Source: Ancylostoma caninum (lineage: Eukaryota; Nematoda; Chromadorea; Rhabditida; Ancylostomatidae). From it: DNA of 64,000 nucleotides. The first letter of the stretch is position 1. Each line of letters begins with the position of its first letter. The stretch is from contig JBAJFG010000475.1 in the NCBI GenBank assembly GCA_037903475.1, positions 372,001 to 436,000 on the forward strand, in the 5' to 3' direction. Below are positions 22,749-33,469 of this stretch, piece after piece. The position numbers were made by a program, and so were the translations under genes. Under the pieces are notes generated by a model. That model saw only the letters and a list, made by a program, of their open reading frames with translations. It did not search any database and was not told the origin of the DNA.

Positions 22749-23050
22749 AATGAAGAACTGGGATTTTAAGTGGAAGGAAAACACCTAAGAAAGTGGCTCG
22801 AGTAAAGAAAGTTTTGGTTTCCCAGCCACGAGGAAACTCAGCAGAATTAGAACTGGTTCAACGCATAAACTGCAGAAACTGCAAACTTGAAAACTGAAGA
22901 CAGACCTCCGAAGGTGACAATTTCTTCAATGAACTTCGCACTGTGCCACCCTTGTGCTCAAGTCGAAGGTGGTTACTTGCCAACCACTCACTATGGCCGA
23001 ATGGGGTCGAATCATCATCATCAAGTTCACCTCTTTTTTGGCATTCATCA

Positions 23051-24500
23051 CGAAGTTTACCCCCAGAGCACGAGGTAAAGTTGGAGGTAAAGTTTACGTG
23101 TCTACTAGTGAGAGGTAAAGTTTACTATGGACGTTTACCCTGTAACATAATGTGACCCACTGACATTCACACGCCCCTTTGCACTAGATTGGAGCGAGCT
23201 GAGCACACTCTGCCTAACGTACTGAATAGGAATATTGGAAGATGCGGCAACGTAGGCTTTGGAGGCGTCTGTATTTCTTCTCCATCACACGAACTGCCCG
23301 ATAATTCGACTACGTGTCTCAGCTAATCCAAGCAGTGAGTTTTTCTGTTCGAAGAATAGTTTTTTGAGAGGATTTTACTACCTTGCGCTGTCTTTTCATA
23401 GGGTAACGACTCGTTATGATAATACTACATTGCTTTGATTATTTTCATGCGCCAGTGTGTTTCTTATTTCAGTTATGAGGTTGTGTTTTAGCCACTTGCT
23501 GGAACAGTCCCTTCCAAATTGGTGAGTATTTCGAAGCCGATTGTTGCTTTCCAAGAATTCCACTCCCTTTTGCTGTCATATTTTGGACTATTGAACGGTT
23601 CATAGGTCCACATTGTCTCTCTTTGTTTATGGCGCAAAACCTGGTTCATGCAATCAGTTTTATATTGCAGTTGTGATTTTCCATGTTGGCGCCATGCCCG
23701 GACAACTTGAATGCTTCAATGTGAGAGCTTCGCTTTTTTGCGGACGTAGTGGTTAGCTTCAAATTTAAATGCTTTTGTGCCTATGTGTTTCTACATTGTG
23801 TGCGCTTTTGTAATAGTTTGCTACCATTACGCTAGACATAATTTTTTCGAATATTTATGAATATCTCACGGTGGTATTGCACTGTAGCATCCGCAGCATT
23901 TTCGATAGTGTGATAGTCCGCTTTTTGCTTGTGATTTTGTAGTGTTTGCATGAATTTACCACTTTGTTATGATGCTTTAGATTTTGCCCATTTCTCTAGC
24001 TAGTAGAATTGAAGTCTCAATTCCTCTTCGATGTAGTACGTTTCATCCGTTTCCCCCCAAACCTTCCATTTCGGCCGCATGTCTTGGGTTTCGTCTTCTA
24101 AGTGAGAAAGAGAACCCTAGGACGTTGTGGCTGATGACTGGAAGCCCGTTGTTGCTTTCCACTCACTTTCTCCGCTCTAGCCTTAGTTTTTTTTTTCACC
24201 TCTTGCTTTACATAAATGTGTGCTGTAATAAGTAGTCTCACTGATTGAACCTCCATGGTTTCTTTTAAGTTTAGTCCACATTTATGTGCCTGGTGAGGTC
24301 TACTCTTATTGAATTACTTTTTTTTGTTTCTATGCCTCAGTGCTGTGCATTGAAAGTGAAAAAACTGCGTGACGTGTTCATACTCATGCTCTTCACACAA
24401 CGGTCTACATCCAATGCGGGATTTCTGAGGCGACATCAATAATACGGAGAGCAGTGCTTTTCTTTCTAAATTTGAAAAATTTATTTGTTAGGATCGTCGC
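23051..24500. other. Unassigned, T-rich stretch
   Basis: GTAAAGTT(T) words repeat at about 23,070-23,125 next to the LINE. The remainder is T-rich on the plus strand without a recognised exon, RNA gene or repeat copy. Confidence 0.35.
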
Positions 24501-24506
24501 TAGGAG

Positions 24507-24719
24507 ATGGGCAGAGAAGAAGATCGAGAAAATATCGAAGCTTTAATTAGGCTTGCCGTTCCACGGGTTTTCCGAGACAGAGCGGATCCGCTTGAAATTC
24601 TGGACGAAGAAACAGTTCCCCAACAATACCCTGATGCTGGGGATGTGGTAGCAGATGGTGCGGACAGCAATGGCGTTGACGGATATAGGAGGTTCATAAT
24701 AGAGGCTTATTTCACATAA
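24507..24719 (+). pseudogene. Possible PIF/Harbinger transposase N-terminal ORF
   Basis: A 70-codon ORF starts MGREEDRENIEALIRLAVPR and continues RVFRDRADPLEILDEE. The RxFRDRxxPLE...DE pattern resembles the opening of HARBI1-type transposases. The DDE catalytic part is not found downstream, so this is at best a surviving first exon. Its placement, pointing toward a Myb/SANT-like gene on the opposite strand, fits the two-gene layout of PIF/Harbinger elements. The identification rests on a short motif. Confidence 0.4.
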
Positions 24720-25118
24720 TAGAACATATTTCACATAATTGAACTGAGGAATGTAATACTTTCATTGTTATATTCACCCCGGCCTTCATCAATCCATCAT
24801 TCAATCCAGATTGTAACAGGTTGTACCATTTGTTCACATTTATTCTGCTTGTGTACTGTTTATTAGTGATCGATCAATGAAAATATGACTGATAATTATG
24901 CTGAGATAACGCTGAGAACATACTCAAAGACAGGATAACAGATAAGTGATGGTAGAATAATAATGAGATAATACATGGCAGGATAACAATGAGGTAAGTG
25001 ATGGCAGGGTTAATATATGGAGAACAAATTACAAAAAAACCTCTCAATAATGCATTGAGACCAGAGAAAATATACAAAACCATAGGGAAACTGACAGAAA
25101 AGAAAAAGAAAACAATGC
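24720..25118. other. Unassigned, AT-rich spacer
   Basis: AT-rich sequence between the two convergent ORFs, with repeated ATAATGAGATAA / ATAACAATGAGGTAA words at about 24,955-25,005. No gene seen. Confidence 0.4.
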
Positions 25119-28100
25119 TCACATGTTGTAGTAGGTATACGGGTAAGTTGAAGGAGGTGCTGTGGAAGTAGAAGCGGTTCCGCCAGGAACAGCTGTCGTC
25201 AATCGCTCAAGTTCAAGTTTCGCTCTTGCGAGCTCCACCTTCCGCAACTCGAGCAAGACTTTAGCCTCCTCATGGCGCACAGCAGTTTCCTCCCGTTTGG
25301 CCTTTGTCAGTCCTGGTTCATGTCGGCGAGCTGTTTGTTGGCGACTGCAACCTCCTGGTTGGCTTTCGCAAGATTTGTCTCTTCTTCCCATAAAAGGAAG
25401 CGGCGATCGGTGAAGAGAGACAAAGACTCGCGAGCGTTTCTGAAAAACCAACATCACCATTCATAACCGATAACGTAAAACTTTGCTACCAAATTTCAAC
25501 AATAACAAACAGTAAAAATACTCAATGAGCAGCACTCTTCGTTCGCTCCTTCGCAGCACCTCTCCTCTCTTTCACAACTTCCATCTCGGGACTAGGTGTG
25601 TGACGTGCCTCAATTGTCGAGCCATCGTCCTCGCTCCGAAGTTGCTCTTTCTGGTGAACTCTGCTCGTCGACGGGGTATCCTGGCTTTCCGTCACTGGCT
25701 GCTCCACTCCCCTCCTGGTCGACGGGGTGAGCAACGCACGGAGTTCACTCTTAGTAGGCTTCCTGAAAGAAAACATATAAAGGGTTACGCCAAATTAATG
25801 TTGCTAACTAATGGTACATACAGTAGCGAGCAAAAAGATTGCAACTTTTAGTTTTTCGTCTATAACTTCTTTCAAAGCAGAGCATGAAGGCTCAAACTTC
25901 TATGATAACTGTAGATACTCATGCGAGATAGGAAGAAGTTAGAACTTCCTCACCCCGCCGATTCTATGTTTTTTAAGAAATTTTTTTTCTCGCAGAGGTC
26001 GAAATCTGTAATTTGGCACCATGCGCAAAGTCTTTTAAAATATCGTCTATTGTTGGGATTGGGCTCCAAATTGATTGCTTGCATAAGGATCAACTCGTAT
26101 TTGTTGGGAAATGTGCATGTGGTGCCTACTGGCTGACATTTGCGAAGACTATGTGAAGTTAGTTCAACAGTGATGCTTTATGGATGTTTTTGCCTCTCTA
26201 GCACCCTCTATCAGCTTTGTTTGAAAGTAGATGCTGCTAATGGTTCTAATCGTTTAGCTGCAGGTGCTAGAATTTGATACATTTCATTGCTTTTTCGGAA
26301 TTTAAAAATATCCCGGCTAATTGTAGCGCAACCAATTGTGCACATCACGGAAAATAAGTTTTGAATTTTTTTCTGTCTCGAGAAGGAAGATGTCTCAGCG
26401 ATCCCATAAGTGGTAAAGATGCTCCAAGATTCCTAGAATATTACCATGCTCATGACGACTCATGTCGCCTTGAATTCGATGAGTTAGGTTTTGCTAAAAT
26501 GCAATGAACTCTACGAAACATCACCGAAGCAGGATACTGTGACCTGGCACTGTAAAAACTGGCTAATTCAGTATGAATTAGAAGAAACAAACTGAAAGAG
26601 TCATTTTTGAATCAAAAGGTACCAGGCGAAGGGAGACAACTCGTAGATGGAGCAAGGGGCCACACATGCTCGTGCTAGTGACCAGCACTCTTCACTTCGA
26701 GTAGCCCTGTTCCGATAAATCCAAGGCGCCATGAATCGCCACGCACACAGTAACATTCTAGAAACCCTGGAGAATCTTCACCATTTATGGGATTCTTAAG
26801 GTATCCTCCTCCTCGAGAAAGAAGAAATTCCAAAACTTATTTTCCGTGATGTGCACGAATGACAGCACGGCAACAAGCCCGAATATTTCGGAGCTGCGAG
26901 CGAGCAATAAGCTGCATTGAAACCGAACATTTGTTGCTGAACTTATAGAATCATCAGGGGCATCCGTCCCTTTTAGATAGAGCCGATACGTGCAGCCAGG
27001 GTGACAGTAACACCCATAGAGGATCACTGTTGAACTAATCTCACATAGTCTTTGTTGATGTCAACCAGTGGTCAGCGCATGCACATTTTCAAGCACGTAA
27101 GGGTTGGCTCTGCTGCAAGGAACGAATTCCTTGTCAGATCCTAACGAAAGACTTCATTTTATGAGACATCGCGGATGGTGCCGAATTACAGATTAAGGCC
27201 TCTGTGAGAAAATTTCTTCTTAGAAAACATAAAGTCAATGGAGTAAAGGGGTTACTCCATGTTTCTATCTCCCATGAGTATCTACAACTCCCACAAAAAT
27301 TAGAACTCCCACGCTTTGCTTTAGAAGAAGTTATAGTCAAAAAACCAAAAGTTGCAATCTTTTTGCTCGCTACTGTACCTTTCCAACTCAAAAACAGGAT
27401 CGTATTCCGGAGACTCTTCGCTAATTTCCAGACCGCGTTCTGGTGGCGTGTCCTCTGAAGAAGAAGCCATGATAATCTTGTACTTAAACAATATTATTAT
27501 ATTTGTCCCACTTACCAATTCCCGGGACACCGTGCTCAAGGTGTTTCTCGGCTAAAACATCCACCAATGGATCGAGATATGACGGTAGTTTGGAAACTTG
27601 AGGGCCCTCTCCACCACCAGTTCCTCTGTGCTTCTCCTTCTGAATAAATATATCTCCCATACTGTAGTTGACAATCACTCAATAGCCATGGCCATGACTG
27701 AACGTGTCCAAAATAATCGATAGTCACAGCCATAACCATGCCACATGACAATCAATAGCCATGGCCGAGATTATCAACCCCTACAAACATAACGGGCCAT
27801 GACCATCTGAGTAAAAAGAAAATGGAAGGCGAACGAATTATAAATACCAGAAGGAAAGGAAGCTAAAGAAACCATAGTTCTATAAGTTTACAATGAAAAC
27901 ACACCTCTCTCCTTAGGTGCTTCTGCACCCTCTTGACTTCATTTTTCAGTTTTTCTTCGATTGCCTCGGGGGTGCGTTTGGCTACGCCCATGGATGACAG
28001 CACATTCGACCATCCCTTTAGAAGTGCCTGTCTCTCGCTTGGTCCTGACCTCGATCCTAAAAGCAGACGAAAAAGCGTTACTATAAAAACAACTGGATGA

Positions 28101-28345
28101 GAAAACCCCCAAGAGAAAAAGAGAGGTACCACAATCACACCTCACAATGGAACTTGCATAAAAAAAGAAAACATTCTCTTTACACCATTAACGATATCTA
28201 TTCTTACCAGACTTAAACTTCCGTGATAGCGTTCTCGAGCTTCACAGTAGAGAGCGATGAGCTTCCTCGCTTCTTGCTCCGTGAATGTAGGAGCCTTCTT
28301 CTTTGGCGGCTCTCCTTTTTCCTGTAGTTTTCGTTTCGGAGCCAT
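25119..28345 (-). pseudogene. Myb/SANT-like gene, probably Harbinger-associated, decayed
   Basis: Exons on the minus strand: 28,345-28,208 (MAPKRKLQEK, FTEQEARKLIALYCEA), 28,056-27,905 (ALLKGWSNVLSSMG, KRTPEAIEEKLKNEVKRVQK), 27,639-27,516 (KEKHRGTGGGEGP), 27,454-27,379 and 25,762 to about 25,525, with a last coiled-coil exon from 25,448 to 25,119 (RHEEAKVLLELRKVELARAK). Residues 20-95 fit a Myb/SANT-like DNA-binding fold of the kind PIF/Harbinger elements encode to bind DNA and import the transposase. Junctions 2-3, 3-4 and 4-5 join in frame at GT/AG. Decay signs: the best exon-1 donor leaves the frame mismatched to exon 2, exon 5 reads into TGA, and the last exon needs a one-base shift at about 25,322 to keep its coiled coil. 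A 1.55-kb transposon sits in the exon-4 donor. Start chosen at the Met opening the basic stretch. Confidence 0.6.
25819..27377. mobile_element. 1,555-bp foldback transposon inserted in a splice donor
   Basis: The element (25,821-27,375) is flanked by TA (25,819-25,820 and 27,376-27,377). Its termini are inverted CAGTAGCGAGCAAAAAGATT plus GCAACTTTT. The homology extends inward: TATGGATGTTTTTGCC in the left arm corresponds to TATGGGTGTTACTGTC in the reversed right arm, and GTGCACATCACGGAAAATAA is identical in both. The arms are therefore about 600-700 bp, with a small unique centre. No intact transposase was found, so this is a non-autonomous, probably Tc1/mariner-mobilised foldback element. 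Removing it with one TA leaves an AAG-GTATGT donor and a 58-bp intron between exons 4 and 5 of the Myb-like gene. Confidence 0.85.
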
Positions 28346-29159
28346 TCTCAAAGAAACTAGCAATACAAGTCGTGTGCAACAACATGCAGAGGGATGCATC
28401 CATTCAGATACCCAAGAGAGTATTGGGGGGACTCCACACATGGCAGGCAACGGGCATAGAATGAACCACATGCAAAGAAACGAATATAGCTGAAGAAAGC
28501 AATATTATCACTGCTATCTTTACAAAACAATGGCGGCAGCAAATAAGAAATAACAACATGTTCAGAAGAGAGCATTTCAGCAAACAGCAGCACAACAACT
28601 GAGCACATCATGCGTGATGATATGATGTAATTGCCTGATTCGTACGAGCAATCCTTTCGGTGTTGCGAAAGCCTTTCTGCCTGCTCAAGACACTACAGCT
28701 GTCACACCTCATCTATTAAACAAAGCGCCGTAAGGGGGCTAGAGCGGTTAGAGATACGGGGCGGCACTCATGGACACCGCAATCTTGAGGCGCAGACTGT
28801 GGGGCGAAATGGCCGATTTCCATGGACGCAGACACGTTCGTTTCGGCACTCGCAATCACGTCACTGCTGGCTCTCCCGCATGCACGAGTTAGCGGTTTCA
28901 TCACCTTCACTGGCGGTCTCGCCACATAGGAGTGAGGGAGTGTTTACGAGCTTGCAGGCTGCACAATGTACGCAGCAGGAAAACCAGCCTCCCACTGATG
29001 CGACGCTGAGTGCACTTGCAGGAAGAGATGGACGGGTGCTATGAGGGCTGCCGCGTCTCGGAAGCTCGGGAGGGTGGGTCTGCGCGGTCGCCTCATCTGG
29101 TGGGTGCTATTGCCGCATCACCTCTAAATAAGAAGGCATGACATTGTATTTCCAATCAA
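28346..29159. other. Upstream of Myb-like gene, then leader of minisatellite B
   Basis: No gene is supported. The 137-residue plus ORF at 28,631-29,044 and its antisense ORF have no domain. CAAAGCGCCGTAAGGG near 28,718 matches the leader ahead of minisatellite A. The segment is more GC-rich than its surroundings. Confidence 0.35.
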
Positions 29160-29860
29160 CTAAATACGGATACGGGTCCACCGATGGAGAAAGGGCCCGC
29201 CGTGGCCCAGTGCTGTGAGGAACGCCATGACACAGGTCCACCGATGGAGAAAGGGCCCCCCGTGGCCCACTGGTGTAGGTGACGCCAGAACACGGGTCCA
29301 CCGATGGAGAAAGGGTCCCCCGTGGCCCACTGGTGTAGGTGACGCCAGAACACGGGTCCACCGATGGAGAAAGGACCCGCTGTGGCCCAATGGTGTGGGG
29401 GACGCCAGAACACGGGTCCACCGATGGAGAAAGGACCCGACAGGGCCCAATGGTGCGGGGGACGCCAGGATGCGGGTCCACCGACGAAGAAAGGATCCCC
29501 CGTAGACCACTGGTGTATTGGACGCCAGAACACGGGTCCACCGATGGAGAAAGGACCCGTCGTAGCATAATGGTGTGGAGAACGTCAGGATACGGGTTCA
29601 CTCAAGTCCGATAGTTGAGAATGCCAGGATGCAAACCCGCCCCTGGAGAATGGATCCGGCTTGCACTAACTGTGAGGAAGGCGCCAGAATATGGGCGCTC
29701 TGATGGAGGAAGAGCCCGCTGCGGCCCAGTAGTCTGGAAAACACTCGGATACGATCTTGCCTTGTCCAATAGTGTGGGGAACGGCAGGATACAGTTCTGC
29801 GTTAGCCCGGTAGTGAGGAATACGCGCGAATACGCCACACGAAGGAGAACGAACTCCTCA
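29160..29860. repeat. 60-bp minisatellite, locus B
   Basis: Seven units of exactly 60 bp (29,173-29,600) share GGGTCCACCGATGGAGAAAG, GTGGCCCA(A/C)TGGTGT and GACGCCAGAACAC. Further units to about 29,860 are increasingly degenerate. The unit is shared with locus A at 10.3 kb. The exact 60-bp period keeps several frames open on both strands (for example minus 29,601-29,107, a 20-residue repeat LSPSVDPCSGVPHTIGPQRV). Multi-frame openness argues these are not genes. Confidence 0.92.
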
Positions 29861-29944
29861 TGCTCATACTCAACTCATAAGAAGGACTTCATGTTTGGGC
29901 CCATTGGAACATTGGTTCTGCTTCTTTATCAATTTTGTAGAAAT

Positions 29945-30022
29945 TTGGCAAGTGTGAAGCGTTTGCACATGTCCCAAGTGGCTGCCCCACCCCACTTTCT
30001 AGCATCCCGAAGGGGCGCTAGT
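29945..30022 (+). mobile_element. Candidate Helitron 3' end, copy 2
   Basis: CAAGTGGCTGCCCCACCCCA and CTTTCTAGCATCCCGAAGGG followed by GCGCTAG and T match the copy at 12,848-12,926. The stem here has one mismatch. No matching 5' terminus was found nearby. Confidence 0.4.
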
Positions 30023-30729
30023 CATGATTAAATATCAATAAGTGCTCAGTAACTGCTGCACAACTACGAAGAAGCACAACTACGAAAAAAGAAAACATGC
30101 TTGCAATAACATTCACAATTCCGTGAGCCTCCCCTCCGACGCGTCAAGTGGTTCACATACACAGTAAATATGTGACTACACATGATCGCAGAGGGTAGAG
30201 CAAACGGTAAAAAATCAGTAAAACGGTAAAATATAAAGAGTTACAACACTTACCATGGTTTAGGTGATGGCTCCACATTGCCCTTAAATAAAACTAACAA
30301 GAAAAAACTGCGGTCTAGCCGCATAAGCACACACGAACTGTGGGAAAATGCAACAAAATTCATAAACTAAAACCAAAACTAATCATGCGAAAATAAGAAA
30401 CAAAGAGAAACGTACCTGACACATCGGAGATGGCGGATTAGGCCCAAGAATAGCAAATCAGAAAATTTTTTTTTCAGTTCCGTAAGGTCGCGCGCATTTG
30501 GTGCTACTAGGGGGTCCGATAACTCGTAATGGAATGTGTACCGTTGAATTCAATTTCCGATGCTGATCTCAGATCTGTTTTCCTTATCTGCTGCGGAGTT
30601 CTCTGTGAAGAGTTACGTTGCATGATCTCAGCTTGCCTAAACTGGCCAAATCTGATTTTCGAATTATATTCTGCTATAAATATGCGAGCACCCTCATTCA
30701 TCGAAGACTAAATCTGCGTCGGTTGTTTG
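30023..30729. other. Unassigned stretch
   Basis: No supported gene. On the minus strand, donor-like CTTACC (about 30,250) and GTACCTGAC (about 30,414) words occur, but the neighbouring ORF (30,701-30,507) has no domain to anchor an exon model. Confidence 0.3.
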
Positions 30730-30870
30730 CAATCCAAGTTTTCGAACTCCCAAATATTCGAATTTTAAAAGTTTTGCGATCTCTCAAATTTTCGAACACT
30801 CGAATTTTCGAGTATTTCGAATTTTCAAACTTTTGAATGTTCGAATGAACTTCGAATTTTTTGGTTTGCC
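30730..30870. repeat. TTCGAA/TTCGAATTTT-rich array 1
   Basis: TTCGAA occurs repeatedly within 140 bp, spaced irregularly and separated by TTTT/AAAA runs, giving many overlapping short palindromes. A second such array lies at 32,985-33,126. Confidence 0.7.
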
Positions 30871-32984
30871 GAAATTCCTGGCACTGGTGGCGCAAGGAGG
30901 CGCAACATGGCGTTCTCCACTTAAGAAAATAAAGCCTTGTTGTACTCGCTTCAGTTCGACTCTTTCTTTATTCAGCTTCGTTTTACAGAAAAAGGTTCGA
31001 GTGACAGTCAATACAAAATAAAAGTTAACAAATAGAACTCGTCTCCTTCAATATTGGGATCCTCTCCTGTAGGTTCGCACGATATTCGTCTGAAGAACAG
31101 CAGCAAATGTCTTCGATGTTTTCTTGGTACCCGTAACGTTTCACTTCCAGTGGAGTCCAGCTTCTGCTTTCCCTAGAAAATCTTTTTTTTTCATCAGAAG
31201 ATACACATATTTGTCTGCGGGTTACCAAAAAGTCTTCGAATTTGAATGCATTTTCAAAAGAAGCAGTGTCCGCACTGTTTTCGATGAAAGTCTCCTCCTC
31301 TTTCTGCTCCCGCAAAGTACGTCAGCCGTAATGGATCAAGTCACATAAATGTGTAATCAACTTAGTACTTGTCATCAGAGCACACCTGAATAGACGAAAT
31401 ATAATCTGTTGTAACAGTTTTGTCTGCAACTGTTAGGTAAGCTCTAGGAAATAGAACGAAAATGTGAACATTATGGCAGAGAATGGAGAAAAACTGCTGG
31501 CGCAGCATGTATAGCAAACTACTACAGAAGTTATGCTCCCATAATCATATTATAATTTGTTAGTCATGTGAATAATACATAAAAATCAATGCTAGATACA
31601 GTTTGTTGCAAAGTTGACGAGCAACTTGTTAGACAGTTTCTGAGCATCTATTTTACTGTATATCGATCCTGCAGCGACAGCTGACGTCGACTATGCTCTG
31701 ATGGATTGGTGGCTCATGAGACCTTCTGGGTTACCGCTGGCAAACCAGAAAGGTGCCAAGAAATGAGCAAATTTCTAAAGCTTTTTGGTTTTCCCTGAAT
31801 TTAAAGAAAATATGCCCTACGATATGTGATCTGCTACAATTACTTCAAATGAGGCATTATTTCCATGAAATCCATGATGCGATCTACCTATAGTATGTTT
31901 TACGGGGGTCATAGTTACGACGATATTGGAGAAATGGAGAACGTGAGAAATGGTACTACAGGTATTCGGGGAGCTAGACTAGAAATGCAGATCATAGGCA
32001 CAAATACTTAACTACCGTCATTTTTGAAACGGGCTAAAATGTGCTTGCGAATTGATGAATGTCGTGATGATGTCGAAGCGTGAACAAAAATTGGAGGTGT
32101 CTCAGGGGATGTCATTAGGAACTGCTGCTACTCAGTTTTGACACCCATAACCAATCGCATGCAACTTTCATAGCCGTCTGTGCGGCACATGTATTTTTGG
32201 CTCCAGCTGATTCTAACAGGTCGTGATAATTCAGATACTTGAAAATCTTCACAACTCAGGGCAGCATGTTGAGTTGAAATAACATGTGGAACAAAATTAA
32301 ACGCTAGAACAAAACAGGAGGGATATGTTGGAATTAGAAGGATTTCCTAGAGAGTTTTATGATAGCTAGACAACAAATAGACTATCAAAAGGTGAGCAAG
32401 CTCAATGCATCAAATGTTTACAGGATAGTTTTGAGCCATAAGAAATCAAATTTTTGTAGAGATTTTAAATTTAAAAGCTGCGCTGTGGCTGATCGTGTAC
32501 GCTACCAAATCTGATTTCTTTAATCAAAACTTTTTCTGAAATAACTAGGGAATGCAAGTAAGTTATTCGTGTCTCTGTCTTCTCCCAGTGAGTTGCTGCG
32601 ATGAAAAAAAAAGATAAGCACACCTCTTCACGCAAACTCGATTAAGGTCTGCTCCGAAAACCAGCGTCGAATCTGTAATAAAAATTTTCGGAGCAATTTG
32701 TTGTATTAATTCAGAGGGTTAAACGACACATACGAACAGGCACTTAATTTAACAAACAACCAAGTCTAAGCTGATCAAAACAGTAATCCAAAAAACGGCA
32801 AGAAAAGTCGATTGAGAAGCGGTTTTGCCATCGACACACTTCTGGACTTTTCTAGGGAGTAAGGTGCGCTAATGGCGAAGAATGTGTTTTCGCGCTGGGG
32901 CCGTTGCTGCAGTGTGGTGTTGCATCCCTCAAGCGTTTAGAGAGCACTTTCTAAGTCATCTTCTTTTCTTGGAATATTTGAATA
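30871..32984. other. Unassigned stretch
   Basis: A 96-residue minus ORF (31,315-31,025), rich in Glu, Asp and Ser, has an internal GTAACC donor-like word but no known domain. The rest (31.3-32.9 kb) is AT-rich with no long ORF, no RNA gene and no repeat copy recognised. Confidence 0.35.
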
Positions 32985-33126
32985 ATCTGCCGTCGAGTAT
33001 TCGAACATTCGGATTTTCGAACAAACCGGATGCATCCAACTTTCGAATATTCGGGTTTTTGAATTTTACGACTTCTCCAATTTCTGAATATTCGAATTTT
33101 TGAATAAATATTCGAATTTTATTCGA
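32985..33126. repeat. TTCGAA-rich array 2
   Basis: Clustered TTCGAA, ATTCGAATTTT and GAATATTCG words end directly at the TG microsatellite. The composition matches the array at 30.7 kb. Confidence 0.7.
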
Positions 33127-33136
33127 TTCTGTAAAA

Positions 33137-33254
<118 letters not shown>

Positions 33255-33469
33255 GTCTCCCCTACACACAAAGCGCGCGTTTTAAATGATGCGAGGTTTA
33301 GCGTTTCACCAGCATCTAATAAGGCTGAAATTTTGCCATACGAGGGTAGCTTTGGATGCTGACGAGGAATTTCATATCGATTTTGTACGGCAACAGCAGT
33401 TTCGTCGGCTTACGGCAGACTGCTGTGAATACTGCACCTATTTCAATACATAATAGAATTATATTTCTG

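Larger units (their letters stand above)
19034..23039 (-). mobile_element. CR1/L2/Jockey-group LINE, near full length (LINE-2 of window)
   Basis: On the minus strand: 5' UTR (about 23,039-22,749), ORF1 (22,748-21,933), endonuclease (about 21,920-21,240), RT (20,915 to about 19,860), C-terminal tail to 19,210, then a 3' UTR ending in AATAAAC-type words near 19,060-19,100. The same 11-base word GGCATTCATCA flanks it at 19,023-19,033 and 23,040-23,050, a plausible target-site duplication. It is distinct in sequence from the LINE at 4-8 kb. A few frameshifts and one stop make it inactive as it stands. Confidence 0.87.

Noticed and set aside
28631..29044. 137-codon plus ORF
   Set aside because: Antisense is open too, no domain, and it spans the apparent minisatellite leader.
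29160..29600. CRISPR-like array
   Set aside because: Whole 60-bp units repeat with no distinct repeat/spacer alternation, and the DNA is eukaryotic with introns.
29107..29614. Long repeat-containing ORFs on both strands (up to 164 codons)
   Set aside because: The exact 60-bp tandem repeat keeps several frames open at once on both strands. There is no start/splice context and no domain.
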